Origin: Spirochaeta sp.
GTDB taxonomy: Bacteria; Spirochaetota; Spirochaetia; DSM-27196; Alkalispirochaetaceae
Reading direction: 5' to 3'
Length of the DNA stretch: 16,562 nt
NCBI GenBank assembly: GCA_027859055.1
Contig: JAQIBO010000272.1
Coordinates: forward strand, 1 to 16,562
The notes under the pieces are model-generated. The model did no database searches and was not told the DNA's origin. It worked only from the letters and a program-made list of their open reading frames with translations. Position numbers and translations under genes: made by a program. This document shows positions 1 to 7,828 of this stretch, one piece after another (position 1 is the stretch's first letter; every line of letters begins with the position of its first letter).

Positions 1-59
1 TGGCGTTGACCATCTCTACCGGGACTATCCCACCGTCCCGGTAGAGATGGTCAACGCCA
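1..59. repeat. Perfect 25-bp inverted repeat at the window edge
   Basis: Bases 1-25 are the exact reverse complement of bases 35-59, with a 9-nt spacer at 26-34. The right arm encodes part of the conserved NGAGD region of the kinase, so it is genuine coding sequence. The left arm is therefore most simply a fold-back copy made at a contig or read end. A natural hairpin inside a conserved catalytic motif would be surprising. The reading frame happens to stay open through both arms, so the artefact is not betrayed by a stop codon. Confidence 0.9.
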
Positions 60-283
60 ACGGCGCCGGTGACGCGTTTGTCGCGGGAATGGCGTGGGCG
101 TTGCTGGATGGACGGCAGGACTGGACGCGCGCGCTTTTTGCCGGACTCGCCGCGGGACGTCTTGCCGTTGCGACGCGGGAGACCGTTCCCGTTGAAGTCT
201 CGCCGCAACGTTTACTGGAAGAACTCGCCGCCGTCCGCGCGGCGGCATCAATACCAACACCACAAAGTGGAGAACACCTATGA
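2..283 (+). CDS. psuK: PfkB-family carbohydrate kinase, 3' fragment (probable pseudouridine kinase)
   Basis: This is the C-terminal end of a ribokinase/PfkB-family kinase; the 5' part lies outside the window. The family signature is visible as VNANGAGDAFVAGM (about 47-88). Its GAGD carries the catalytic aspartate and anion hole (Asp codon 71-73). The stop codon TGA (281-283) overlaps the ATG of psuG (280-282), which implies translational coupling. Pseudouridine kinase phosphorylates pseudouridine to pseudouridine 5'-phosphate, the substrate of the next gene, so the neighbour supports this substrate over other sugars. Residues before about Tyr-Pro-Thr (codons before base 26) come from the suspect inverted repeat and may not be real protein. 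The PfkB assignment is firm; the substrate is inferred from context. Confidence 0.8.
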   Translation, partial: GVDHLYRDYPTVPVEMVNANGAGDAFVAGMAWALLDGRQDWTRALFAGLAAGRLAVATRETVPVEVSPQRLLEELAAVRAAASIPTPQSGEHL

Positions 284-1197
284 CCACGCCTCATCTGAAG
301 ATTCACCCGGATGTTGCCGCCGCGCTGGCAGCCGGACGCGCCGTGGTGGCGCTTGAGTCGACGATTATTTCTCACGGTATGCCCTACCCGAAAAACGTGG
401 AAACTGCCCGGGAGGTTGAACAGATCGTGCGCGACCTTGGCGGGACTCCCGCGACGATCGCAATTATGGACGGCGCGTTTCAAATCGGCCTGACAGAGGA
501 GCAGATCGAGCGGCTGGGCAATACCCCGGACGTAATGAAAGCAAGTCGCCGCGATGTGGGACTCGCCCTGGCCACGCAGCGCCTGGCGGCAACAACGGTG
601 GCGACCACGATGATCGGGGCCGCCATGGCGGGGATCCGCCTCTTCGCCACCGGGGGGACCGGCGGCGTCCATCGCGGGTATCAGAACTCTCTGGACGTCT
701 CGGCGGATTTGCCGGAACTGGCGCAGACGCCGGTGGCGGTTGTCTCGGCGGGGGTGAAGTCGATCCTTGATATCGGGCGCACCCTGGAGTACCTGGAAAC
801 GCTTGGGGTACCGGTAATCACCTGCGCCGCCGATGAGTTTCCCGCGTTTTACAGCCGTGAGAGCGGACATCCGTCACCGCTTCGGCTGGATGCGCCGGAG
901 AGCATCGCCGGAACGCTCGAGGCGCACTGGACCGTTCCGGGGGCCGGCGGAGCGCTGATTGCGAACCCGATCCCGGAAAAAGACGCGATCGCCTTTGGCG
1001 AAATGGAAGAGATTATCACCCGGGCGGTGAATGAGGCGGAGGACCAGGGCATTCACGGAAAGGCGGTGACTCCGTTTCTGCTCGCCCGGATCGTGGAGCT
1101 CAGCGGCGGTACCTCCCTGACGGCGAATATCGCGCTGGTGAAGAACAACGCCCGCCTCGCCACAGAGATCGCCGTCGCCCTGGCCCGCATCTCGTAG
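280..1197 (+). CDS. psuG: Pseudouridine-5'-phosphate glycosidase
   Basis: PsuG reversibly cleaves the C-C glycosidic bond of pseudouridine 5'-phosphate to uracil and ribose 5-phosphate, in the cytoplasm. The 305-residue product has the usual family length and carries the family motifs VVALESTIISHGMPYP, FATGGTGGVHRG and VSAGVKSILD. The residues matching those known from E. coli PsuG (YeiN) are present at a near-constant offset: Glu26, Lys87, Asp143 (metal ligand) and Lys160 (Schiff-base lysine). The ATG sits in an ATGA overlap with the upstream kinase stop, fixing the start and pointing to a two-gene operon. It converges on the efflux channel gene with only 7 bp between the stop codons. No terminator is recognisable there, so transcripts probably run into each other. 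Confidence 0.95.
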   Translation: MTTPHLKIHPDVAAALAAGRAVVALESTIISHGMPYPKNVETAREVEQIVRDLGGTPATIAIMDGAFQIGLTEEQIERLGNTPDVMKASRRDVGLALATQRLAATTVATTMIGAAMAGIRLFATGGTGGVHRGYQNSLDVSADLPELAQTPVAVVSAGVKSILDIGRTLEYLETLGVPVITCAADEFPAFYSRESGHPSPLRLDAPESIAGTLEAHWTVPGAGGALIANPIPEKDAIAFGEMEEIITRAVNEAEDQGIHGKAVTPFLLARIVELSGGTSLTANIALVKNNARLATEIAVALARIS

Positions 1198-1204
1198 GAG
1201 GAGA

Positions 1205-2707
1205 TCAGTTGCCGGGCGCGGCGCCCACCTCGGTCCCTGGCGTCACGTCGCCGCCGGGGAGGCGCGCGCCGCCGTTGCCGGTGGCAAGCTGCCAGTCAAA
1301 ATACGCGCTGAGGTAGTCGAACACCGCCGACAGGTAGTTCAGCCGCGCCTGCTCCAGGCTCACTCGGGCGTCTTTCAACTCCAGCTGTGATGCAAGGCCG
1401 CTTTCCAGCGACGTTTCACTCACTTCAAACGCGCGCTCGGCGGTCTGGAGCGTCTGTTGTGCCGATTCGACGCGCAGATTCGCCTCTTCCAGGGTCAGCC
1501 GGATCGTTTCCAGCTCGGTGGCGATACTGTCCTCGGTGAGGGCGACCTCCGTGGTTGTCCGCCGCAGTTCAAGCTGCGCCTGCTTGAGTGTGGCGAAGCG
1601 GCTGCCGCCGTAAAAGATCGGAATGGTCAGGGTGAGCCCGGCGGTGAGGTTATCGGTGCTGTCGCTCAGGTCAAACTCGTCGCTGCTTGCCTGGCGTCCG
1701 TAGTTGAGCGACGCCGACAGGCTGGGATAAAACTTTGCGCGTTCGGCGGAGATGTTCAGTTTCCGCAGGCGTTGCTGGTTCAGGAGAACGCGGTAGTCCG
1801 GCCGGTTGGCGATCGCTGTAGCGGCGGTGCTGAAATCGGGAAGCGGCGGCACCACGTCAAGGGCGCCGTCAAGCAGGACTTCCTCGTTCTGTTCCAGGCC
1901 GGCGAAATTCTTGAGGTTCTGCAGCGCAACGTTGAGGTTGCGCCGCGCCTGGCTGGTATCCGGCTGGGTGATCTTCCAGTTGACCTCCGCCCGGAGCAGC
2001 TCCAGGGGGGAGGCGAGGCCGTTGTCCAGGCGCCGCTGCGTCTCCACGTAGTTGTCGTAGGCGTTTTCCTCAGAGGTCTCCCGCACCCGCACTACCTCCT
2101 GGAGCAGCAGCGCCTGGAAGTAAAGCCGTTTTGCCGCAGTGAGGATGTTCTGTCGCGTCGCCTCATAAGCGGTGCCGGTGAGGGTGGTAAACTGCCTGCT
2201 CGCATCCAGCGCACGAAACACGGTCATGTCGAAGAGCTTCTGTTGCACCGAGACGCCCAGGGTGAAGTCGTTGTCGCGGTTAATGTCGAGTTCCTGGTAG
2301 CGGATCGGGTACACCCCCAACGCTGCCGAGTCGGCGTTGCCGTCAGCGTAGGCTGGCACCTGCTGCTCGATATCGGTGAAATTACGCGAGTAGCCGAGCT
2401 GGCCGCCGACTACCGGGTAGATCTGCGTGCGGACCAACTGTTCCTGTACCTCCGCAAGGGCGCGGTCGGTGCGGGCGTTTTCCAGCTGCAGACTGTTGGT
2501 TTCCACCAGGGAGAGAAACCCGTCGATGTCGAGGCGGTGTTCCTGGGCTGTGGCGGGCGCGACGGCGCCGAATACGATCAGCCCTGCCGCGAGAATCGCC
2601 GTAGCTGCAGCTGCAGGCGTGCGCCGGCGTGGTGAAATCCGGTGGCTTTGGGAAACGCGCCGACGCAGCACGCCGCGCCTTTCTGTCATCGATATGGTGG
2701 TGGTCAC
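1205..2707 (-). CDS. TolC-family outer-membrane efflux channel
   Basis: The 500-residue protein is the outer-membrane component of the RND pump encoded just upstream. An arginine-rich, unusually long n-region (about 1-30) precedes a hydrophobic segment (about 31-52), with signal-peptidase cleavage likely after Ala-Thr-Ala54. The mature part has two outer-membrane-efflux (OEP) repeats rich in alpha-helical heptads. It starts at LDIDGFLSLVETNSLQLENA and recurs near NISAERAKFYPSLSASLNYG and in SLESGLASQLELKDARVSLE. A GTG start at 2707 is chosen because it overlaps the RND stop (TGA 2706-2704) and has AGAGG about 7 nt upstream; an in-frame ATG six codons later (2689) is the alternative. It is the last gene of the operon and runs almost directly into psuG on the other strand. 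Substrate cannot be told from sequence. Confidence 0.9.
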   Translation of the reverse strand: MTTTISMTERRGVLRRRVSQSHRISPRRRTPAAAATAILAAGLIVFGAVAPATAQEHRLDIDGFLSLVETNSLQLENARTDRALAEVQEQLVRTQIYPVVGGQLGYSRNFTDIEQQVPAYADGNADSAALGVYPIRYQELDINRDNDFTLGVSVQQKLFDMTVFRALDASRQFTTLTGTAYEATRQNILTAAKRLYFQALLLQEVVRVRETSEENAYDNYVETQRRLDNGLASPLELLRAEVNWKITQPDTSQARRNLNVALQNLKNFAGLEQNEEVLLDGALDVVPPLPDFSTAATAIANRPDYRVLLNQQRLRKLNISAERAKFYPSLSASLNYGRQASSDEFDLSDSTDNLTAGLTLTIPIFYGGSRFATLKQAQLELRRTTTEVALTEDSIATELETIRLTLEEANLRVESAQQTLQTAERAFEVSETSLESGLASQLELKDARVSLEQARLNYLSAVFDYLSAYFDWQLATGNGGARLPGGDVTPGTEVGAAPGN

Positions 2708-5700
2708 TGTACTACCTCTGTTCCTTTCTGTTTGCGTCCCTCAATTACGTTTTCAAGGGCGGGAATGACGAACAGGGAGAGAAATGTTGCCGCCATCAGT
2801 CCGCCGATGCTCACAATTCCCATCGGCTGGCGCATTTCCGCCCCGGAGGCCCCGATGCCCAGCGCCATCGGCTGCATACCCAGCATCGTCGCGATATTTG
2901 CCATCAAAATCGGCTTCAGCTTGGTGGGCGCGGCTTTCAGCAGCGCCTCCCGCACGCCGGCGCCGTTGCGGCGGAGCTGGTTGGCGTAGTCAAGGATCAG
3001 GATCGCGTTGTTGACCACCAGTCCCACCAGCATGACGATCGCAAGCATCGAGACGATATTCATCGTTTTTCCGGTCAGCAGAAACGCGATTACAACCCCG
3101 ATCAGGGAAAGCGGAATCGTTGAGAGGATCAACAGGGGCTGACCGAACTTCTCCAGAATGGCGGCAAGGAGCATGTAGGTCAGCACGATCGCCAGGACGA
3201 ACACGAAAACAAACTCCCCGACCGTCTCGTTGAGAAGCTCCGTGTCGCCGCCCCAACTGAGGGTATATCCCTGGGGCAGGCCCATCTCGCGGACGGCCGC
3301 CTCAATCGGTTCGCTCACCTCGCCGAGGACGTATCCCGGGGCGAGCGCCGCCGAGACCTCCACGGACTGGATCTTGTCGTCCCGGAAAATCTGGTTGATT
3401 CCCTGCTCCACCGCGATCTCTGCGAAGTGCCCGAGGGGAAAGAGCCCCGCGCGGGTGGGGACGATGATGTTGCCGATCTCTTCTTACCCGGCGACGTCGG
3501 CGTCGGCAAGGGTTACGCGGATATCGTACTCCTCGCCACCGTCACGAAAGGTGGTCATCACCATTCCCTCCACCGCGGCGCGCATCGTCGTGGCCAGATC
3601 CTGAACGGTGAGGCCCACATCGTTCAGCTTGAGCCGGTCGGGGTAGAGGACGACTTCCGGCGAGCCGGGCTTGCTTGAGGTGTCAATGCCGATCAGGCCG
3701 GGCACCTCCTGCAGGCGGGGACGCAGCTCCCGGGCGAGGGCGGCGAGGGTATCCGTGTCGTCACCCTGCAGGTAAAACACGACGGGCGCGCCACCCATAC
3801 CCATATCGCTTCGGGCGGCGGATCTGATCCGCGCACCGGGGATATCCGCGAGGGCGCCACCGATGCGCGTTGCCACCACGACGTGCGGGGCGCGTAACGT
3901 CTTGTCGATAAGCTCGACATCCACCGATGCCATGTTTGTCCCGCCGGAGATCGCCGAGATCGAACCGATCGTGGTGGTGATCGTCTCCACCTCGTCGAAC
4001 GAGGCGATCCGCGCCTCCACCGTTTCCAGGGTTGCCGCGGTCCGGGTAAGGTCGGTCCCCTGCGGCAGTTCCACCTCGACGTTTATGCTCCCCGAGTCGG
4101 AGAAGGGGGCGAACTCGAAGGGGATCCGGCCGAACTGAAGAATCGTGACCACGAATACCGCGAGGGTCACCCCGATCAGGAGTGCGCTGCGCACCTTGCT
4201 GTGGAGCACTTTCTCCAGAATAACCGCATAGCCCCGCTCCAGAGCATGGAAGTTGTTCTCCAGGACGGTGCCGATCGGGTGTTTTTTGCGGTCATGCTCC
4301 GGCAACAGCCTGGAAGCCAGCATCGGCGTGAGGGTAAAGGAGATCAGCATGGAGAAGATCGTCGCAAACGAGACGGAGAGGGCAAACTCCTGAAGAAACA
4401 GCCCGGCCAGGCCGCCCATCGTCGCCATCGGAAGGAAGACCGCGATGTTGGTCAGCGTTGAGGCCACAACCGCAACCACCACCTCCGAAGTTCCCCGCGA
4501 CGCCGCCTCGGTCCGGGAGTGGCCCATCTCCTTATGGCGGAAGATGTTTTCCAGCACGACCACAGAGTTCATTACGAGAACACCCACCGCCGTGGAAAGG
4601 CCCATCAGGGACATCAGGTTCAGGCTCATACCCAGCGCGTTCATCACCAGAAACGTCGGTATAATCGACATCGGCATCGCCAGAGCGACGATCAGGGTTG
4701 AGCGCAGGTCGTGCAGAAAGAGCAGGAGAATAACGGCGGTCAGAAAGATACCGAGACCGATATTACCGAGGGTGTCGTTAACGGTGTCCTGGATCTCCAC
4801 CGACTGATCACTGGTGACCGTCAGGGTGATCCCTTCCGGGAGTGTGTCCTGGAGCGTCGGGAAAAGCGCCCGCAGTTCCTCGGCGATCTCAACCGGATTG
4901 CCGTCGGGACTCTTGATCACGCCGATGCGGACGGTGTTCTCGTCCCGGATTCCCGTTCGCGTGTCAAAGAAGATCGTCCGTTCCCGGACGTCCTCGCTGG
5001 CGTCCCGAACCGTTGCGATGCTACCGAGCCGTCGCGACCCTGCGGCGGTGGGAATATCCAGGTCGGCGATCTCGTTAATTGCGGCGAACTGCCCGTCCAG
5101 GCGGACCGAGAAGTCCTGCCCCCGGGTCTGCATGTTGCCACCGGGCATGTCGAGGTTTGCCGCGGCGATAATCTGTCCAACCTGGGCGAGGTTGATCTGG
5201 TTTTCGTATACCACCGCGTTGACAAACTCCACCCGGATCTCCCGCTGGCGACTTCCCGAGATCGACACGTTTCCCACTCCGGCGATACGCGAAATCCGGT
5301 CTTTCACGGTGGTTTCCGCAAGCTGACTCATCAGGACCGGATCAACGTCACCGCTCATGATGATGTTGACGATCGGCATCTCCGTGAAGTCGAGTTTCTG
5401 GGTGATCGGCGTATTTGCGTCGGCGGGAAGATCGTTCACGATGAGGTCAACTTTGTCCTTGACCTCCTGGGTTGCCACGTCGGGATCTTTGGACAGTTCG
5501 AATTCGATGACCACAAACGAGGCGCTGTCGAGGCTGTACGACTGGATCGATTTGATCTCGCTTACCGTGCCGACCTCGTCCTCGATCCGGCGGGTGATTT
5601 GCGTCTCGATCTGTTCCGGGTTTGCCCCGGGATACACCGTCTGGACCGTCACGAACGGGATTTTGGCATCGGGCATCAGGTTCAGCGGCAACGCGAGGAA

Positions 5701-5784
5701 CCCGAGAACACCGAAAAGCAGCAGCGCGACGAGAAACATCGTCATCATCACCGGCCGGTGAATGGAAAGGTCTGAAAGAAACAT
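2704..5784 (-). pseudogene. RND efflux permease (HAE1/AcrB-like) interrupted by one in-frame TAA
   Basis: The inner-membrane proton-antiport component of a tripartite efflux pump. Both pieces lie in the same frame. Codons 1-766 (5784 down to 3487) are followed by a TAA at 3486-3484, and the frame then stays open to the TGA at 2706-2704, for 1026 codons in all, the normal RND length. Read through the stop, the sequence is continuous RND protein: ITLADADVAG-like porter sequence resumes as EEIGNIIVPTRAGLFPLGHF, so nothing is missing. The start MFLSDLSIHRPVMMTMFLVALLLFG is a typical first RND helix with AGGAG 7 nt upstream. At the usual TM4 proton-relay site (AcrB Asp407-Asp408) the protein has Met405-Asn406, and at AcrB Lys940 it has Asn925. 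A nonsense mutation, a sequencing error, or rarely read-through could explain the stop. The 3' piece starts inside a periplasmic domain and is unlikely to work alone. Confidence 0.88.
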
Positions 5785-5805
5785 CTGCGTTCTCCTGCGC
5801 TCGTC

Positions 5806-6885
5806 TCAGCGTTGTACGAGGCGCTCGTCCTCGTTCACAACGCGCACCGCCGTGCCCTCGGTGATCTGTTCAATGCCGCGGGTGATAACCCGCGTGCCCG
5901 GTGAAATATCCCGGGCGATCTCTACGATCAGCCCCTGGCGGTTGGTGATCTCAACCGGCCGGCGCTCGACGGTGCCGTCGGTAAGGAGATACACATACGC
6001 TCGGTCGCCGTCGTAGATGATTTCCCGATCGTTGAGAATCAGCGCAGAATCGTTGCGGTATGTTTCGATCTCCACCACCGCGGTAACCCCGCTGCTGATC
6101 GCCAGCTCGGGATTGTCAAAACGCAGCTTTGTGGCAAACGCCTTGCGGTCATGGTCCATCGCCATGTCAACCTGGACCACCTCTCCGCGGATCTCTTCAT
6201 TCTGCCAGCGGGCGACCGCCGGTTGTCCCATCTCCACCGCTGAGACCTGGCGGTCTGTCAGCCAGACGGTGGTTTTCAGTCGGGCGAAGTCGGCAACGGT
6301 AAACAGGGGATCGCCGGGTTGGACGTTGTCGGATTCCAGCACGTTGAGGCGGGTGATATACCCGCTGATCGGCGCTTTTACCTGCGCCATATCCTGGGCG
6401 GAGTTCCAGTTTGCCCGGGCAAGTTCAAACTGGGTGCGCGCATCGTCGTACGCCTGTTGCGATACGCCGTCATCTTCGTAGAGGCGGCCAACGCGCTCAA
6501 ACGCGGTGCGGGCGCTTTCGAAGCTGACCCGCGCCTGCTCGAAGTTGAGCGCCGGATTGTCAGTGGGGAAAAAGACCACCGGTGTGTCCTGTTCGACGTA
6601 TTCCCCAACCCGATGCGCTACCCGGGCCACCGCATCGGCAAGTTTCGCCGACGCGGTGGACTCGGTTGCACCACTTACGCTGGAGGTGAATGTGAGATAC
6701 GTGCGGAACTCCGTGGGTTCAACCGGCCGGACGGAAACGGGGATGCCGTCGCTCTCGTGGATCTCGTCAATGCTGCGTGCGGCGTCGTCTGCTGCGTCGC
6801 CACGGTTACAGCCGGCAAGCAGCGCGGTTGTCATCACTGCGACAAGGATAAGGGCGAGATGGCGGCCTGACAGGTTATGTGGCAT
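5806..6885 (-). CDS. RND efflux membrane-fusion protein (periplasmic adaptor lipoprotein)
   Basis: A 359-residue HlyD/AcrA-type adaptor that bridges the inner-membrane RND permease to the outer-membrane channel. The N-terminus is a lipoprotein signal: hydrophobic 10-24 and lipobox LLAGC with Cys26 as the lipidation site. A first beta/lipoyl half (about 75-105, ending VGEYVEQDTPVVFFP) is followed by a short helical hairpin (about 110-165, with repeated EQAR/ESAR/ELARANW heptads). The second lipoyl half comes next (VKAPISGYITRLNVLESDNVQPGDPL, about 170-195), then the beta-barrel and membrane-proximal domains. The hairpin is shorter than that of AcrA. The ATG lies inside the 3' end of the repressor gene (11-nt overlap) with AAGGAG 8 nt upstream. 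The permease follows after 21 nt. Confidence 0.92.
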   Translation of the reverse strand: MPHNLSGRHLALILVAVMTTALLAGCNRGDAADDAARSIDEIHESDGIPVSVRPVEPTEFRTYLTFTSSVSGATESTASAKLADAVARVAHRVGEYVEQDTPVVFFPTDNPALNFEQARVSFESARTAFERVGRLYEDDGVSQQAYDDARTQFELARANWNSAQDMAQVKAPISGYITRLNVLESDNVQPGDPLFTVADFARLKTTVWLTDRQVSAVEMGQPAVARWQNEEIRGEVVQVDMAMDHDRKAFATKLRFDNPELAISSGVTAVVEIETYRNDSALILNDREIIYDGDRAYVYLLTDGTVERRPVEITNRQGLIVEIARDISPGTRVITRGIEQITEGTAVRVVNEDERLVQR

Positions 6886-7516
6886 GGAGCGTCTCCTTAT
6901 CGGACAGGTTTACGCTCAGCGGTGCCATGCCGCGGCGGACAAACCCGACCATTTCTTCAATTTGCTCATCCGTCAGGACGAGATCGTGTTCGATAATCTG
7001 CAGGAACACGCCGGACAGGAACGAGGTCAACGTGATAAACGCCGCCTCGGCAGACCAGCCGCCGTACAGGCCGTTTCGTCGTATCGCTTCGGCGAGCAGG
7101 GGGATCGCTTCGGCGCCATCCCGCTGGATCGGCCGCTCTTCTGTTCCGTCCCGGGGAACTCCCCCGCCGATCGCGGTTCGCATCGCCAGTTCCTGCATGT
7201 CCCGAAACTCGCGGTCCCGGGAGAATTTGCGGATCACCTCGGTTGTGGCGTGGACGACCACATCGAGGGGAGTCCCGTCCACGCGCAGCGCCGCATCCAC
7301 CAGTTCGTCGTAGTAGCGGTTCAGCCGTTGGAGCGTTTCCCGATAAAACGCTTCCTTGTTCCGAAAATGCCAGTATATCGCACCGCGGGTGCAACCGGCG
7401 GCGCGGGCGACATCATCAAGGGTTGTTGCAGCGTACCCGTTCCGGGCAAATACGGATATACCGGCGCGGAAGATGTCTTCCCGCATCCTGGCGGCGTCCG
7501 CTTTGGTTCGTCTCAA
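6875..7516 (-). CDS. TetR/AcrR-family repressor of the efflux operon
   Basis: First gene of the efflux operon, 213 residues with the start chosen here. The N-terminal helix-turn-helix domain is clear: FRAGISVFARNGYAATTLDDVARAAGCTRGAIYWHFRNKEAFYRE. The C-terminal ligand-binding domain resembles AcrR (VVHATTEVIRKFSRDREFRDMQELAMRT). I choose TTG at 7516, giving MRRTKADAARMREDIF, which matches the usual AcrR beginning, and GGAGGAG (7533-7527) lies 10 nt upstream. A longer form from TTG 7573 would begin only a few bases from the predicted transcription start and inside the operator, so it is unlikely. As the leading gene behind an AcrR-like operator, it very likely represses itself and the pump and is released by a pump substrate. 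Confidence 0.9.
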   Translation of the reverse strand: MRRTKADAARMREDIFRAGISVFARNGYAATTLDDVARAAGCTRGAIYWHFRNKEAFYRETLQRLNRYYDELVDAALRVDGTPLDVVVHATTEVIRKFSRDREFRDMQELAMRTAIGGGVPRDGTEERPIQRDGAEAIPLLAEAIRRNGLYGGWSAEAAFITLTSFLSGVFLQIIEHDLVLTDEQIEEMVGFVRRGMAPLSVNLSDKETLHAT

Positions 7517-7565
7517 GAGCGCTTTTCTCCTCCCGCCTGTGTCAGTTGGCGACAGTAATGCCACA

Positions 7566-7587
7566 ACATACAAACGAGAATGTATGT
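7566..7587. promoter_or_regulatory. AcrR-type operator palindrome
   Basis: A perfect 7-bp inverted repeat, ACATACA (7566-7572) and TGTATGT (7581-7587), with an 8-nt spacer. From memory, the operator of E. coli AcrR has the same arms and the same spacing. The right arm overlaps the -10 box of the predicted repressor-pump promoter and covers its start point, so bound repressor would block RNA polymerase. The first gene it controls encodes an AcrR-like protein, which supports autoregulation. Confidence 0.85.
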
Positions 7588-7613
7588 ATAAATGCGAACC
7601 GTGATTTTGTCAA
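7585..7613 (-). promoter_or_regulatory. Sigma-70-type promoter of the efflux operon
   Basis: On the minus strand a perfect -35 box TTGACA (7613-7608) is followed by a 17-nt spacer and a -10 box TATACA (7590-7585). Transcription should begin near 7578, leaving a leader of about 60 nt before the TTG start at 7516. The operator palindrome overlaps the -10 box and start point. Confidence 0.8.
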
Positions 7614-7683
7614 TCGCCCGGTCAGGCGGGCAGGTTCGTTCGCAGCGTGGTTACTCGATGACCCGTAACGAATTCTGGAAAAC

Positions 7684-7712
7684 TTGTCTCTCCGGTGGCT
7701 TCCATGTATTAT
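7684..7712 (+). promoter_or_regulatory. Candidate promoter of the hybrid histidine kinase
   Basis: A -35-like TTGTCT (7684-7689) and a -10 box TATTAT (7707-7712) are separated by exactly 17 nt. The predicted start near 7719 gives a leader of about 100 nt before the kinase ATG. It lies in the 304-bp divergent intergenic region 7517-7820. Apart from this promoter, the opposing pump promoter, the operator and the small leader ORF, I see nothing recognisable in that region. Confidence 0.5.
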
Positions 7713-7759
7713 GGGGAACACTCGATGCATACCGAATCTGGAACCGCTAGGACCGAATA

Positions 7760-7828
7760 ATGGAGACGCTGACAGAGAACGAAACGGAGATCGTGATGCG
7801 CAATATACCTGGAGGGTGCGATGGCTGA
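7760..7828 (+). CDS. Possible 22-codon leader ORF overlapping the kinase start
   Basis: ATG at 7760 opens METLTENETEIVMRNIPGGC and ends at TGA 7826-7828, eight bases into the kinase gene. AGGA at 7749-7752 lies 7 nt before the ATG, so initiation is plausible. The kinase Shine-Dalgarno GGAGGG sits inside this ORF, so translating ribosomes could open or mask it, a typical coupling arrangement. No homology is recognised and no attenuator hairpin was found, so this may be chance. Confidence 0.25.
   Translation: METLTENETEIVMRNIPGGCDG

Noticed and set aside
25..870. Minus-strand open frame opposite psuK/psuG (281 codons)
   Set aside because: psuG on the other strand has all catalytic residues; the antisense product has no domain and runs into the suspect inverted repeat.
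1214..1226. GC palindrome GGGCGCGGCGCCC as a rho-independent terminator
   Set aside because: It lies in the TolC-family coding end, its effective stem is about 4 bp with a workable loop, and no T-tract follows on either strand.
1457..2635. Long open frame on the plus strand opposite the TolC-family gene (392 codons)
   Set aside because: It is antisense to a clearly conserved protein, lacks recognisable domains or a ribosome site, and long antisense frames are expected in GC-rich DNA.
3315..3509. Frameshift explanation for the split RND gene
   Set aside because: Both halves are in the same frame (positions 5784 and 3411 share phase) and the protein reads continuously through the TAA, so it is a nonsense codon, not an indel.
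4711..5775. Long plus-strand open frame opposite the RND permease (354 codons)
   Set aside because: Shadow of the RND gene; composition rich in His, Arg and Asp with no motif.
7517..7573. N-terminal extension of the TetR repressor from TTG 7573
   Set aside because: It would start within the operator next to the predicted transcription start without a ribosome site, and the added residues do not resemble AcrR-family N-termini.
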